Counted from the first letter of the stretch, positions 6,748-15,551 are shown. The stretch is DNA of 42,317 bases from Acidobacteria bacterium RIFCSPLOWO2_12_FULL_65_11 (GCA_001767495.1 MELA01000098.1:409-42725), one strand, 5' to 3'. A program made the numbers and translations. The notes: generated by a model from the sequence alone, not told the origin.

Positions 6748-8811
6748 CTAGTTCACGCCCACGGCGGTCCAGGCTTGCGCGATCGCCTGTTCAACGGCGC
6801 TCCCGACCCCGTACAGATCTTGCGCGGCCTGAATCGTTACCGCGCGCGCCACCGAGAACGTCGCGTTGGGCGGCATCATCTCGGTGAAGGCGCGGTAGAA
6901 GACATTCTCGATCTGGGCGCGGTTGGTGCCGCCCACACCAGACACGGTAAGCCCCGAGGTGGCGTTGGTGCCCCCCTCGATCGCGAGGTAGTACGCGTGG
7001 GCGACGATGGCCGAGTTGGTGTGGACGCCGCCGCTGTCCGCGGTGCCGGTGAATCGATTGCTGTAGTGATCGGGGTCGCCGTACGCGATCGGGTTGGCCA
7101 TCGACCGCAGGCCGCCCGGCGTCACGACGTCTTCGCCAATCAGATAGTCGGCCTTGAGAAATCCGGTTCCCGGCGGCTGATAGTAGAACTCCACAGAGGT
7201 GCCGATGATGTCGGAGAACGCCTCGTTGAGCGCGCCCGATTCGTCCTGGTAGATCAGGTTCGACGTGAACTGCGTGAGCCCGTGCGTCAGCTCGTGCGCC
7301 AGGACGTCGAGGCCGCCCGCCAGGTAGTTCCAGTACTGGTTCGTCCCCGACACGACGGCGCCCGGGGGCAGGCCTTCGCCGTAGACCATCACGCCGCCGC
7401 CCGCGTAAAAGGCGTTGAGATAGAAGAGCCCCACGACGCTCGAAGGCGCCGTGAACACGTCGGTGCGCCGCACCGGGTGCACGATGTTCACGAGGTTGAT
7501 GTTGTTGTTGTCGAGACCCTGGCGGCCGAATCGCTTGAAGTAGAAGTCGTACACGAGTCCCGAGTAGGCTTGCGCGTCCACGGCCGCCGCGTCGTTCCAG
7601 ACAGTGGACGTGTTGGTGGCGAGGTCGGACATCGTCAGCGGAATCGCGCCGTTCAAGAAGTTGAGCGTCTTGGTGAGGTCGCCGCGCATGTCGTACGTCT
7701 GGAGCGAGGGCGGCCGCAGCAGGTCCGAGGCGAAGAACGACCCGGACTGACTCATCACGCTGATCTTCTTGTCGTCGCCGAGCACGCCCAGGCCGCGTCC
7801 AATCGCCGAGACGCTCTGTCGCTCGGTGGCGTCCCGCTCTTCCACGATGGCCCCGCTCGTCGCGTCGATGAAGTACTCGGTGCCACCCTCCGCGGTGAAC
7901 GCCACCACGCGATACACGAGGCGGTACTCAACGGCATTGGGGACACCTGAAAGCCCGGAGAGTGCCGGAACCCTTGGAATGACGACGAGCTCCGGTGTCC
8001 GCGAGAGACCGATCGTCACGTTGCGCACCTGCTCGACCATCACCCGCACCTCGTCGGCCGAGAGTCGCGGCGTGGGATCGAGATCGATGTCCGGATAGAT
8101 CGTGCCGAAGACCGACACCGTCGTCCCTCGATCGGTCTGACGGGTCAGACCGCCGCCGTCCACGGGAACGCCCTTGTAGTACTGGACGAATCGCTCGTGC
8201 GCGCGCCCTGCGACGAGCGGATCGCCGGAGGCCCGGCGCAGGCGAAGCACGCCCTCGTTCGACATCTGCGCGATCGCCGCGTCCCACGGCTCGACGGCGC
8301 GCTCCGAGGTCGCCACGACCGTGGTGCCCACAGCCTGGAGGCTGCCTGAATTGACTGACGCGCGAGCCCGCTCTTCGAACAGCGCCGTTGTCCTACTCGC
8401 TGCATTTCGCGGCGGCGCCAAGGCCAGGAACGCCGTCTGCGCTTTCGCTCGATCGAGCCCGCGGATGGCGCTCGCCTCGGCGACTTCAGTAAGGGTGTCA
8501 CACGCCCCGCACGTTGAAAGTCCTTGGTTCCTGGTTCTTTGTCCGTCCCTGGTCCTTGGTTCTTCGTCCCGGACCGCGGCGGGCGCACCAGGGACCAGGA
8601 ACCAAGGACGGACCAAGGACAAGGGACGGACCAAGGACAAGGGACGGACCAGGGACGAAGAACGAGGGACCAGGGACTGATGAGTCTCGCTCCGGCGTCC
8701 GACAGCATCGTCAGAAGTCGGCGAGCGTTGGTCGTGCCGGCGGGGCGATCCGCCCAGCCCGATCGCCGCAGCGGTCGCCAGCAGGAGGGGGAGATTCACG
8801 CGCACGCGCAT
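6748..8811 (-). CDS. M4-family (thermolysin-like) zinc metallopeptidase
   Basis: 687-residue secreted protease. It has a signal peptide (VNLPLLLATAAAIGLG), then a propeptide with the FTP/PepSY-like region (~210-345). The catalytic domain carries HELTH at ~506-510 and the third zinc ligand plus its conserved surround in GALNEAFSDIIG. Further on, DSGGVHTNSAIVAHAYY carries the catalytic His equivalent. All residues expected for thermolysin-type hydrolysis on the hydrophobic-residue side are present. The unusual feature is at residues ~44-97. There the frame runs through an imperfect inverted and tandem repeat (8521-8679) that encodes SLVRPL three times between signal peptide and propeptide. The start (GTG 8811) gives a plausible signal peptide, so the insertion seems to be tolerated rather than upstream of the true start. 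Confidence 0.9.
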   Translation of the reverse strand: MRVRVNLPLLLATAAAIGLGGSPRRHDQRSPTSDDAVGRRSETHQSLVPRSSSLVRPLSLVRPLSLVRPWFLVPGAPAAVRDEEPRTRDGQRTRNQGLSTCGACDTLTEVAEASAIRGLDRAKAQTAFLALAPPRNAASRTTALFEERARASVNSGSLQAVGTTVVATSERAVEPWDAAIAQMSNEGVLRLRRASGDPLVAGRAHERFVQYYKGVPVDGGGLTRQTDRGTTVSVFGTIYPDIDLDPTPRLSADEVRVMVEQVRNVTIGLSRTPELVVIPRVPALSGLSGVPNAVEYRLVYRVVAFTAEGGTEYFIDATSGAIVEERDATERQSVSAIGRGLGVLGDDKKISVMSQSGSFFASDLLRPPSLQTYDMRGDLTKTLNFLNGAIPLTMSDLATNTSTVWNDAAAVDAQAYSGLVYDFYFKRFGRQGLDNNNINLVNIVHPVRRTDVFTAPSSVVGLFYLNAFYAGGGVMVYGEGLPPGAVVSGTNQYWNYLAGGLDVLAHELTHGLTQFTSNLIYQDESGALNEAFSDIIGTSVEFYYQPPGTGFLKADYLIGEDVVTPGGLRSMANPIAYGDPDHYSNRFTGTADSGGVHTNSAIVAHAYYLAIEGGTNATSGLTVSGVGGTNRAQIENVFYRAFTEMMPPNATFSVARAVTIQAAQDLYGVGSAVEQAIAQAWTAVGVN
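8521..8679. repeat. GGACCAAGGAC-type repeat inside the protease gene
   Basis: On the plus strand two perfect 18-bp units (GGACCAAGGACAAGGGAC, 8610-8627 and 8628-8645) and a degenerate third are preceded by inverted relatives (CCTTGGTTC, GTCCCTGG) at 8521-8570. The whole could form a long imperfect hairpin. The 18-bp period equals six codons, so the protease frame is kept. Confidence 0.85.
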
Positions 8812-8832
8812 TGGACGTACGACGTACGTAGT

Positions 8833-8880
8833 GTCCGGCTTCAGCCGGACCGGTGCACTGCGGTCCGCCTCAAGGCGGAC
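8833..8880. repeat. Paired palindromic repeats (CCGGCTTCAGCCGG and CCGCCTCAAGGCGG types)
   Basis: Core GTCCGGCTTCAGCCGGAC at 8833-8850 and the variant GTCCGCCTCAAGGCGGAC at 8863-8880 stand 12 bp apart, with GTAGT before the first and ACTAC after the second. The two copies are therefore in opposite orientation. A similar doublet lies at 12647-12685. They fill the gap between the HD-GYP gene's end and the protease start. Confidence 0.88.
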
Positions 8881-8912
8881 ACTACATCAAGGTCCATCAA
8901 GGTCCGTCCAGT

Positions 8913-10271
8913 CTACATGAGCATGAGTGGGTCGAAGTTGTAGTTGGCCGGATCGAGCGGCGCGACAACCGAGGCGGACGGGCGATCGGGACTCGTCTCC
9001 CACAGATTCAGTTCGTAGGGGATGTCGAGGCGCTGGCCGTTGCCGCTGATGAGGACGCGCACCTGCGGCCGGTACGGATCCGGGGCGTACACCTTCCGGA
9101 CCACCGCCACTTCTCCTGTGGTGAGCCGGACGAGGTTGCCCGCCGGATAGATGCCGATGAGCTGCACGAAGCGGCGGACCAGAGGCTGATCGAACTGCAG
9201 GCCGTCGTTGCGCTTGAGGACGGCCAGAATGCGATCGGTCGGCATGGAATCCTGATACGCCCGCACCGACCGCATGGCGTCGTAGACGTCCGCGATGCTG
9301 CAGAGCATCGTGCCGACGTTGAGCACCGGGCGTCGGACCCGTTCCGGATAGCCCGAGCCGTCGGTGCGCAGGTGATGCTCGAAGGCGACGACCGGCGCGA
9401 GCGCCGGCATGTCCGGCGTCTTGCGCAGAATCTCGGCGCCGTCGACCACGTGGCGCTTCATGATGGCGAACTCGGCCTCGGTCAGCTTGTCGGGCTTGGT
9501 GAGAATCTCGGCCGGCGTCCGCACTTTGCCGATGTCGTGCATGAGTCCCGCAAGACCGAATTCGCGCAAAAGCGACCCGTCGATGCCGAGGCCCCGTGCC
9601 TGGCCCATCGTGAGAATCGACACGTTCACCATGTGCGTGAACGTGTAGTTGTCGTAGTTCTTGAGCGTGGTCAGCGCGAGCAGTGCCGTCCGATTCTGCG
9701 CGACGGCCTGCGCGAGACCGTCGATCATGGTTCGCGCCACCGTCGCATCGGGCTTGTGCTCGGTGGTCGCGCTGTCCCAGATGCTCTGGGCGGCCGCGAC
9801 GGCGTCGTTGTACAGCCGCTTGATCTCGGCCATGTCGCTGACGTTGCCCTCGATGCGCGGTCCGACGGTCACGCGGCCGATGCGGATGTGGGCGAGCGTG
9901 GGAAACGCCGCCGTCGAGCCGCCCTCTTTCTGCTCGACGGCCGCCACCGCGTCGATAAACGTCGTCAGCTCGCTCCGGGTCATGCCTCGGTCGATCGTGA
10001 TGCGCTCAACGCCCCCCTGCTGCAGCCGCCTGACGACCGTGCCGTAGGCGTCGGCTTTGCCCACCGGCAGGTCGTCGACGATAACCTCGTCTCCGATGAG
10101 CCCGATGACGAGCGACGGCTGAAGCGTGTGGAGGAGCTGAATGGCGCCCGAGAGCGCTTCGACGTTGCGGGCGATGATCGGATGGCTCTTCGAGTAGAGC
10201 TGCATGGCGCGGAGCGTGGCGGTCAGCGCGCGGAGCAGTTCGTCGGCCAGTTGAAGCTTGGGTGCGGTCAT
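8913..10271 (-). CDS. HD-GYP-domain protein (probable cyclic di-GMP phosphodiesterase)
   Basis: About 452 residues. Residues ~1-150 form an N-terminal module that resembles the start of the neighbouring HEAT protein (LYSKSHP; IGDEVIVDDLP; ITIDRGMTRSELTTFI). The HD-GYP domain follows (~210-380) with HMVNVSILTMGQARGLG, the metal-binding HDIGK at ~244 and the signature HHLRTDGSGYP. The last ~70 residues are a beta-rich tail. HD-GYP proteins hydrolyse cyclic di-GMP in the cytoplasm. Here the usual HHE has Leu in place of Glu, which is seen in some active members but leaves activity unproven. ATG 10271 overlaps the stop of the HEAT gene (ATGA), so the two are coupled. The longer frame (to 10466) lies inside that gene and is rejected. 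Confidence 0.88.
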   Translation of the reverse strand: MTAPKLQLADELLRALTATLRAMQLYSKSHPIIARNVEALSGAIQLLHTLQPSLVIGLIGDEVIVDDLPVGKADAYGTVVRRLQQGGVERITIDRGMTRSELTTFIDAVAAVEQKEGGSTAAFPTLAHIRIGRVTVGPRIEGNVSDMAEIKRLYNDAVAAAQSIWDSATTEHKPDATVARTMIDGLAQAVAQNRTALLALTTLKNYDNYTFTHMVNVSILTMGQARGLGIDGSLLREFGLAGLMHDIGKVRTPAEILTKPDKLTEAEFAIMKRHVVDGAEILRKTPDMPALAPVVAFEHHLRTDGSGYPERVRRPVLNVGTMLCSIADVYDAMRSVRAYQDSMPTDRILAVLKRNDGLQFDQPLVRRFVQLIGIYPAGNLVRLTTGEVAVVRKVYAPDPYRPQVRVLISGNGQRLDIPYELNLWETSPDRPSASVVAPLDPANYNFDPLMLM

Positions 10272-12565
10272 GCGGCTCCTTTGCCGGCGCGGTGCCTGCT
10301 GCTGCTTTTCGCCGCGGTCAGATGGTCGCGGGCCGCCGATCGCACGCCGCGCGATCCGGCGGTGGCGGCTTCCTCGAGGACCTCGATCGCCTCGGTCGTG
10401 CCGATACGAGAGAGCGCCGCCGCCGCCGCATCCCGAAGCGCCCGGGTTCTCGCCGGCGCCCACCACTCGCCTTTGTTGTAGAGCACGTCTTTGAGCAGCG
10501 CGATGCCCTTCGGATCGCGCAGGGTCCCGAGGGCTTCGACGGTGCGCAGGTAGATCGGCCCCAGAGCACCGCGATGGCTGATGTGCCGCAGCAGATACGA
10601 CAATAGCGGCGTGACCTGCTCGTCGCGCAGCGCGCCGAGCGCCTGCATCAACGTCTCGCGCGACCGCGTCGTGCCCTTGACGAGGGCCTGTCCCAGTTCG
10701 CGATAGGCGCGTTCGGTGCCGATCTTCGCAATGGCCCGCACCGCATCACCCTGGACCTGCGCCTCGTTGTCGTTGAGGAGCTCGGTGAGGTCGGGAAGGG
10801 CGTCGGTGCCGCCGAATTCGCGCAGCAGATACACGGCGGTCCGGCGCACGGCGGCGTTGGGCGATCCCTTCAGCCGCTCGACCTGCCGCCGCCCGATGGC
10901 GCCAAACGCGATGAGGATCTTCGTCAGCCGCTCGCGCGCCCGGCCGCGCTCCTCGCTCGCCAGCGCCTCGGCCAGCGGGCGAACGAGCACCTCGCCGAGC
11001 GACACACACATGCTCTTGACGCGATCGAACTGCGCCTCGTCTATCGTCGCCAGATGCGACGTGATGTGATGGAGCATGGGCCCGGCCACGAGCGTGTCGA
11101 TGGCGATCATGGCGTGCTGCCGCCGTTCTTTGCCGCCGCCGGGTGCCGCCTGGCGCACGATGACGTTCAGCAGTTCCGCCGCGGCGTCGAAATCGCCGAC
11201 GAGCAGCAGATCGTCGACGAGCGAGACCACCGGGGTCATCAACTCGCCCCAGAGCTCGTCGTCTTCCTCAATGCGCAGCAGATCGAGCAGCAGCGTCATG
11301 TCGAGCGCCCGCACAGCGTTCGTGGCAACCGTGCCAATCCAGGCGCTGAGCCGCTCGGGCGGATCGTCGCTGACCGCCTCGACCTGGATGGCCTGCGTCC
11401 GCGCGCCCGACAGCTCGCGGCTGTACGCGGCGGGTACGTACGAGGCGTCGGAATACGACGTCAGCAGCTTCTCCGCGACGTGGTTCCAGACCTGCTCGAA
11501 CCCTTCGGTCTGGCCGAGCGGTGAGTCCGCCACTTCGTCTTTCGCCAGCTTGAGCAGCCGCTGGCGCTGGTCGTCTTCGCGCACCAGCGACTGGAACGCT
11601 TGCGCCAGCCGGTCGGTCGCCGATCCGTCGGCCATCACGTTGGTCGAGACGAACTTGGCGATCGTGCCGTCGGACATCCGGCCGACGACGGCCTGCATCA
11701 GCGTGGGCCCTTCGGCGCTTGCGGCGTCCTCTGTCAGCAGCCCCAACAGCATCTCGGGCGTCAGACTGCCCACGGCCGCGGCGGCGTTACGCAGCAGTGC
11801 GTCGACCTTCTCGGGCTGACTCTTCGTCACCGTATCGACGATGCCCCGGAGCATGCGGATGAGGGCGGCGGCCCTCGGGCCGACGCCGCCGCCCTTGGCG
11901 GCCGCGTGCTGGTCGAGCGTCGCCACGAGATGGGCGAGGCGGTCCGGTCCTTCGCTGCCAAGCAGTTCCTTGAGCTCGTCGTCGGAAAGCTCGAAGGTCT
12001 CGCCCTGGAGGCACCGGGCGATCAGCTCCTCCCACTTGAGGTCGCTCTCGCCGGCGCGTTCTTTCAAGACCTCGCTGTAGTCGATCTCGCGCAGCTCGAT
12101 GTGCCGGCCTGCCATCGCGGCCCAGGCGCGTGCGATGCCGCCCTCGGCGCGGACGACGTCCGGCGCGCGCCCGAGCAGGGTGAGAAACCGGCGCCAGCCT
12201 TCCGTGTCGCCGCCGGTCTGAATCGTCAGCTCGCCGATCAGATGGTTGTGGAGGAGCGCCGCCAGCTCGGCGATGGCCGCATCGGGGCGGTCGGGCGCGC
12301 GATCCTCGACGAGCAGCCGGTCGGGCAGCACCCGGAGCGTGAGCGCCTGCGGCAGGTTGGCCGCCGAGGTGATCTGCGCGATGCGGCCGAGGGTGGCCGT
12401 GACCGCCGGGTGAGCCGGCGGATAGAGGACGACAGCGCGCGCGGCCGCTTTCATGGCGCGGGCAAACTCGGTCAGGCGCGCGGCCGCCTCGGGCGCGAGC
12501 GGAGGCGCGGGCTCGGCAGCCGGCTGGCTGGGCGACTGGGTAGTCGGAGAGGTGCCGTCGGCCAT
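10268..12565 (-). CDS. HEAT-repeat protein sharing an N-terminal module with the HD-GYP protein
   Basis: 765 residues. It has a Pro/Ala-rich disordered start, then a ~150-residue module (~28-175; VVLYPPAHPAVTATL, RVLPDRLLVEDRAP, LTIQTGGDTEGWRRFLTLL). This is matched feature by feature in the partner HD-GYP protein. A long all-helical middle follows. Clear HEAT/PBS-lyase-type repeats come near the C-terminus (~575-745; for example VRRTAVYLLREFGGTDALP, VQGDAVRAIAKIGTERA, LRDAAAAALSRIGTTEAI). HEAT arrays are protein-binding scaffolds; no enzyme motif is visible. The ATGA overlap with the HD-GYP gene suggests that the two products act together, perhaps with the shared module reading the same cue or pairing. 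The basic tail (SSSRHRAGKGAA) is short. Function is not known. Confidence 0.8.
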   Translation of the reverse strand: MADGTSPTTQSPSQPAAEPAPPLAPEAAARLTEFARAMKAAARAVVLYPPAHPAVTATLGRIAQITSAANLPQALTLRVLPDRLLVEDRAPDRPDAAIAELAALLHNHLIGELTIQTGGDTEGWRRFLTLLGRAPDVVRAEGGIARAWAAMAGRHIELREIDYSEVLKERAGESDLKWEELIARCLQGETFELSDDELKELLGSEGPDRLAHLVATLDQHAAAKGGGVGPRAAALIRMLRGIVDTVTKSQPEKVDALLRNAAAAVGSLTPEMLLGLLTEDAASAEGPTLMQAVVGRMSDGTIAKFVSTNVMADGSATDRLAQAFQSLVREDDQRQRLLKLAKDEVADSPLGQTEGFEQVWNHVAEKLLTSYSDASYVPAAYSRELSGARTQAIQVEAVSDDPPERLSAWIGTVATNAVRALDMTLLLDLLRIEEDDELWGELMTPVVSLVDDLLLVGDFDAAAELLNVIVRQAAPGGGKERRQHAMIAIDTLVAGPMLHHITSHLATIDEAQFDRVKSMCVSLGEVLVRPLAEALASEERGRARERLTKILIAFGAIGRRQVERLKGSPNAAVRRTAVYLLREFGGTDALPDLTELLNDNEAQVQGDAVRAIAKIGTERAYRELGQALVKGTTRSRETLMQALGALRDEQVTPLLSYLLRHISHRGALGPIYLRTVEALGTLRDPKGIALLKDVLYNKGEWWAPARTRALRDAAAAALSRIGTTEAIEVLEEAATAGSRGVRSAARDHLTAAKSSSRHRAGKGAA

Positions 12566-12580
12566 CCGGATGATTATGCG

Positions 12581-12719
12581 GTGGCCGGTGGCTGGTGGCT
12601 AGTGGCTGGGGACTAGCTGGTGACTAGCTGGTGACTAGTACGTAGTGTCCGGCTTTAGCCGGACCAAGTCCGCCTGAAGGCGGACACTACGTACTTCCGA
12701 GCCGCCAGTGACCAGCCAC
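12581..12719. repeat. Repeat cluster: paired palindromes between GGTGACTAG/CTGGTGGCT arrays
   Basis: The gap between two divergent genes is almost all repeat. It has short direct repeats (CTAGCTGGTGA, twice, 12614-12637). Then come GTCCGGCTTTAGCCGGAC (12647-12664) and GTCCGCCTGAAGGCGGAC (12668-12685), enclosed by TACGTAGT and ACTACGTA. Last is AGTGACCAGCCACCAGTCACC, an inverted relative of the first part, at 12708 onward. No operator was recognised. Confidence 0.8.
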
Positions 12720-12734
12720 CAGTCACCGATCCGA

Positions 12735-12740
12735 TATACT
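12735..12740 (+). promoter_or_regulatory. -10-like TATACT immediately before the nucleoside phosphorylase start
   Basis: TATACT stands nine bases before the GTG at 12750, which would put the transcript start at or within a few bases of the start codon (leaderless). No convincing -35 hexamer is seen. Similar spacing is found before the genes at 32375 and 39087. Confidence 0.35.
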
Positions 12741-12749
12741 GCCCGCCTC

Positions 12750-14054
12750 GTGCGCGCGGTCGATATCATCCTGCACAAGCGAGACGGAGGGGCGCTCAGC
12801 CGCGAGGAGATCCGCTTCGTCGTTCAGGGCGCGACCGACAGCACGCTCCCCGACTATCAGACCTCGGCCCTCCTGATGGCCATCGTGCTGCGCGGGATGA
12901 CGGCCGAGGAGACCACCTGGCTGACCGAGGCCATGGTCGATTCGGGCGTGCGGGTCGATCTGGGCGACGTGACCGGCCGAAAAGTCGACAAGCACAGCAC
13001 GGGCGGTGTGGGCGACAAGACTTCGCTCGTCCTCGCGCCGCTTGCCGCCGCGTGCGGCGTGATGGTGCCGATGATGTCGGGGCGCGGGCTCGGCCATACG
13101 GGCGGGACGCTCGACAAGCTGGAGGCCATCCCGGGATTCCGGATCGGCCTGTCGATCGAGGAGATGAAAGCGACGCTCGCGCGCGTCGGCTGCGCGATGG
13201 TTGGCCAGACCGATCGGATCGCGCCGGCCGACAAGAAGCTCTACGCCTTGCGAGACGTCACCGGCACGGTCGAGAGCATTCCGCTCATCACCGCGTCGAT
13301 CATGAGCAAGAAGATTGCCGAGGGCATCGACGCGCTCGTCCTCGACGTGAAGAGCGGGTCGGGGGCCTTCATGGCGACCGAGGCCGACGCGCGCCGGCTG
13401 GCCGGCTCGCTCGTCTCGATCGGCAACGCCTCAGGGGTCAAGACCGAAGCGATCGTGACATCGATGGAGGCGCCGCTCGGACGCGCCGTGGGCAACGCCC
13501 TCGAGGTTGTCGAATGCCTCGAGGTACTCAAGGGTCGAGGGCCGGGAGATGTGGTTGACGTGTCGGTCGAGTTGACCGCACGGATGCTCGTGTTGGGCGG
13601 CGTGGCGGCCGATCGCGCGGAGGGGGAGCGGCGGGCGCGCGGCGCGCTCGCCTCGGGTGCGGGCCTCGATCGGTTCCGGCAGATCATCGAAGCGCAGGGC
13701 GGCGACCCGCGCGTGGTGGACGAGTACGGCCGCCTGCCGTCGGCGCCGGACCGTTACGTCGTCAAGGCGCCGCGGACTGGCTACGTCACGACGATCGACG
13801 CGAGGCTCGTCGGGCAGGCATCGGTCGCGCTCGGCGCGGGACGCGACCGCGTCGACGACCGCATCGATCCGGCGGTCGGAATCGTGCTGGCCGCTCGTCC
13901 GGGCGATCGGGTGCGCGAGGGCGACGCCGTGCTTGAGTTGCACTATCGCGACCGCAGCCGCCTCGGAGCGGCGATCGCGCTGGTGGAGCGTTCGATCGGG
14001 ATCGGTGAGGAGCGCCCGGTCCTTGGTCCGCTCATCCTTGGCCAGGTGGAATGA
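12750..14054 (+). CDS. pdp: Pyrimidine-nucleoside (thymidine) phosphorylase
   Basis: 434 residues, matching the ~433 of Bacillus-type Pdp. It cleaves uridine, thymidine or deoxyuridine with phosphate to base and (deoxy)ribose-1-phosphate. The start RAVDIILHKRDGGALS aligns with the family N-terminus, so GTG 12750 is chosen over the open frame from 12708, whose first codons are repeat DNA. Family signatures are intact: KVDKHSTGGVGDKTSLVLAP (phosphate site), MSGRGLGHTGGTLDKLEAIPG, and DVKSGSGAFM with the pyrimidine-binding Lys/Ser region. The C-terminal biotin-fold-like domain follows. It heads a plus-strand cluster with a nucleoside transporter, purine-nucleoside phosphorylase and cytidine deaminase. 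The symbol could equally be deoA; the sequence favours the broad-specificity Pdp type. Confidence 0.92.
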   Translation: MRAVDIILHKRDGGALSREEIRFVVQGATDSTLPDYQTSALLMAIVLRGMTAEETTWLTEAMVDSGVRVDLGDVTGRKVDKHSTGGVGDKTSLVLAPLAAACGVMVPMMSGRGLGHTGGTLDKLEAIPGFRIGLSIEEMKATLARVGCAMVGQTDRIAPADKKLYALRDVTGTVESIPLITASIMSKKIAEGIDALVLDVKSGSGAFMATEADARRLAGSLVSIGNASGVKTEAIVTSMEAPLGRAVGNALEVVECLEVLKGRGPGDVVDVSVELTARMLVLGGVAADRAEGERRARGALASGAGLDRFRQIIEAQGGDPRVVDEYGRLPSAPDRYVVKAPRTGYVTTIDARLVGQASVALGAGRDRVDDRIDPAVGIVLAARPGDRVREGDAVLELHYRDRSRLGAAIALVERSIGIGEERPVLGPLILGQVE

Positions 14055-14056
14055 CT

Positions 14057-14100
14057 GTTCACCACGAAGACACGAAGCGCACGTTATAACCTCTGCGTTG
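14057..14100. repeat. ACGAAGACACGAAG-type repeat between pdp and the transporter gene
   Basis: CACCACGAAGACACGAAG and the companion GTTATAACCTCTGCGTT occupy the spacer. The same GTTTATAACCTCTGCGTT words follow the hairpin repeat at 15501-15520. Confidence 0.65.
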
Positions 14101-14149
14101 GTTGTGGCTCTTGAGTCACGGCGAGAAGAGCAGTGAGAAAGGTTCATCG

Positions 14150-15382
14150 GTGATCGCGAAGCTGCAACCCTTCGTCGGCATGGTCGTGATTCTGGGCCTC
14201 GCCTACGCCTTCTCGACCAATCGGCGGGCGATCGACGTCCGCACCGTGGTGTGGGGGCTGGTGCTGCAGTTTGTCTTCGCGCTCATCGTCCTCAACACCA
14301 CGGCCGGCGCGGCGCTCTTCACGACCTTGGGCGATGGGTTCAACCGCCTGGTGAGCTTTGCCGGCGTCGGCGCGACGTTCGTGTTCGGCCCGCTGGCCGA
14401 CACGACCGCCTGGGGGCGCATCACGAGCGTCCTCGGTCCCGGTGCGTCGGGCGTGCTCATCGCCTTCCAGGTGCTGCCGATCATCATCTTCGTGGCGGCG
14501 CTCATGGCCGTCCTGTATCACGTGGGCGTCATGCAGCTCATCGTGCGGTTCTTTGCCCTGCTCATGCACCGCGTGATGCGCGCGAGCGGTGCCGAGTCGC
14601 TCAACATCGCGGCGAGCGTGTTTCTGAGCATGACGGAGGCGCCGCTCACGATCCGCCCGTATCTGGCCCGCCTGACCGAGTCGGAGCTGATGACGATCAT
14701 GACCTGCGGCATGGCGCATATCTCGGGCGGCATGATGGCGGCCTACACGATCTTTGGTGTCGAGGCGAAGTTTCTGCTGGCGGCGGTCATCATGACCGCG
14801 CCGGGGACTCTCGTCATCGCCAAGATGCTCGTGCCCGAAACGGGCATGCCACAGACGATGGGGACGGTGAAGCTCGAGACGGAGCGGACCGATGTGAACA
14901 TCATCGACGCGGCCGCGCGGGGGACAGGCGAGGGTCTGATGCTGGCGCTCAACGTCGGTGCGATGCTCATCTCGTTTATCGCGCTCATCGCGCTCGTCAA
15001 CGCCGTGCTCGGCCTTGCCGGCACGAGCCTCCAACAGATTTTTGGCTTCGTGCTCGCGCCCATTGCGTGGAGCATGGGCGTGCCGTGGCGCGACGCGCCG
15101 GCCATTGGCAACCTGCTCGGCACGCGCATGGTGCTCAACGAGTTCATCGCGTATTCGCAGCTGGGCCCGCTCAAGGAGATGCTCGATCCCCGGTCGTTCA
15201 CGATTGCGACCTTCGCGCTGTGCGGTTTTGCCAACCTCGGCTCGATTGGCATTCAGATTGGCGGCATTGGCGCGCTCGTGCCGAATCGGCGCCACGATCT
15301 GGCGCGTCTCGGCCTGCGTGCGATGTTCGCCGGCTCGCTCGCGAATTTCATGACCGCGACGATTGCGGGCTTCTTGCTGTGA
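14150..15382 (+). CDS. CNT-family concentrative nucleoside transporter (NupC-like)
   Basis: About 410 residues with some eight to ten predicted membrane helices, the normal bacterial CNT length. These proteins import nucleosides with protons or sodium. The family order is clear: N-terminal helices (FVGMVVILGLAYAFS), the gate domain (FVFGPLAD and FQVLPIIIFVAALMAVLYHVGVMQ), and the core motifs GAESLNIAASVFLSMTEAPL and ISGGMMAAYTIFG. The C-terminal part carries GTRMVLNEFIAY and CGFANLGSIGIQIGGIGALVP, which line the substrate and ion sites. GTG 14150 has GAGAAAGG seven bases upstream and is preferred to the frame's earlier GTG at 14102. Its place between pdp and punA supports nucleoside uptake for salvage. 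Confidence 0.92.
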   Translation: MIAKLQPFVGMVVILGLAYAFSTNRRAIDVRTVVWGLVLQFVFALIVLNTTAGAALFTTLGDGFNRLVSFAGVGATFVFGPLADTTAWGRITSVLGPGASGVLIAFQVLPIIIFVAALMAVLYHVGVMQLIVRFFALLMHRVMRASGAESLNIAASVFLSMTEAPLTIRPYLARLTESELMTIMTCGMAHISGGMMAAYTIFGVEAKFLLAAVIMTAPGTLVIAKMLVPETGMPQTMGTVKLETERTDVNIIDAAARGTGEGLMLALNVGAMLISFIALIALVNAVLGLAGTSLQQIFGFVLAPIAWSMGVPWRDAPAIGNLLGTRMVLNEFIAYSQLGPLKEMLDPRSFTIATFALCGFANLGSIGIQIGGIGALVPNRRHDLARLGLRAMFAGSLANFMTATIAGFLL

Positions 15383-15385
15383 GCG

Positions 15386-15548
15386 ACGTTAACCACGAAG
15401 ACACGAGGGCTACGAAGACGAAGAGGATCAAACCACAGAGTCACCGGGACACAGAGGCGCTCGATCAAGGTGTCTTAGCTCCGTGACCCTGTGGCTCTGT
15501 GGTTTATAACCTCTGCGTTCTCCGCGTTCGCCGTGGTGGGGCTGTTGA
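15386..15548. repeat. Repeat hairpin AACCACAGAG...CTCTGTGGTT between transporter and punA
   Basis: The gap carries ACCACGAAGACACGAGG, then AAACCACAGAGTCAC (from 15430) and, after a ~40-bp loop, its approximate complement GTGACCCTGTGGCTCTG (from 15483) with GTTTATAACCTCTGCGTT after it. It can fold as a long imperfect hairpin. No T-run follows it, so a terminator role is doubtful. Confidence 0.7.
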
Positions 15549-15551
15549 TAG

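Noticed and set aside
8853-10481. 542-residue plus-strand frame opposite the HD-GYP gene.
   Set aside because: Shadow frame typical of high-GC DNA; the opposite strand encodes HD-GYP motifs.
14144-15295. 383-residue minus-strand frame opposite the CNT transporter.
   Set aside because: His/Arg/Asp-rich composition and no family pattern; the transporter strand is certain.
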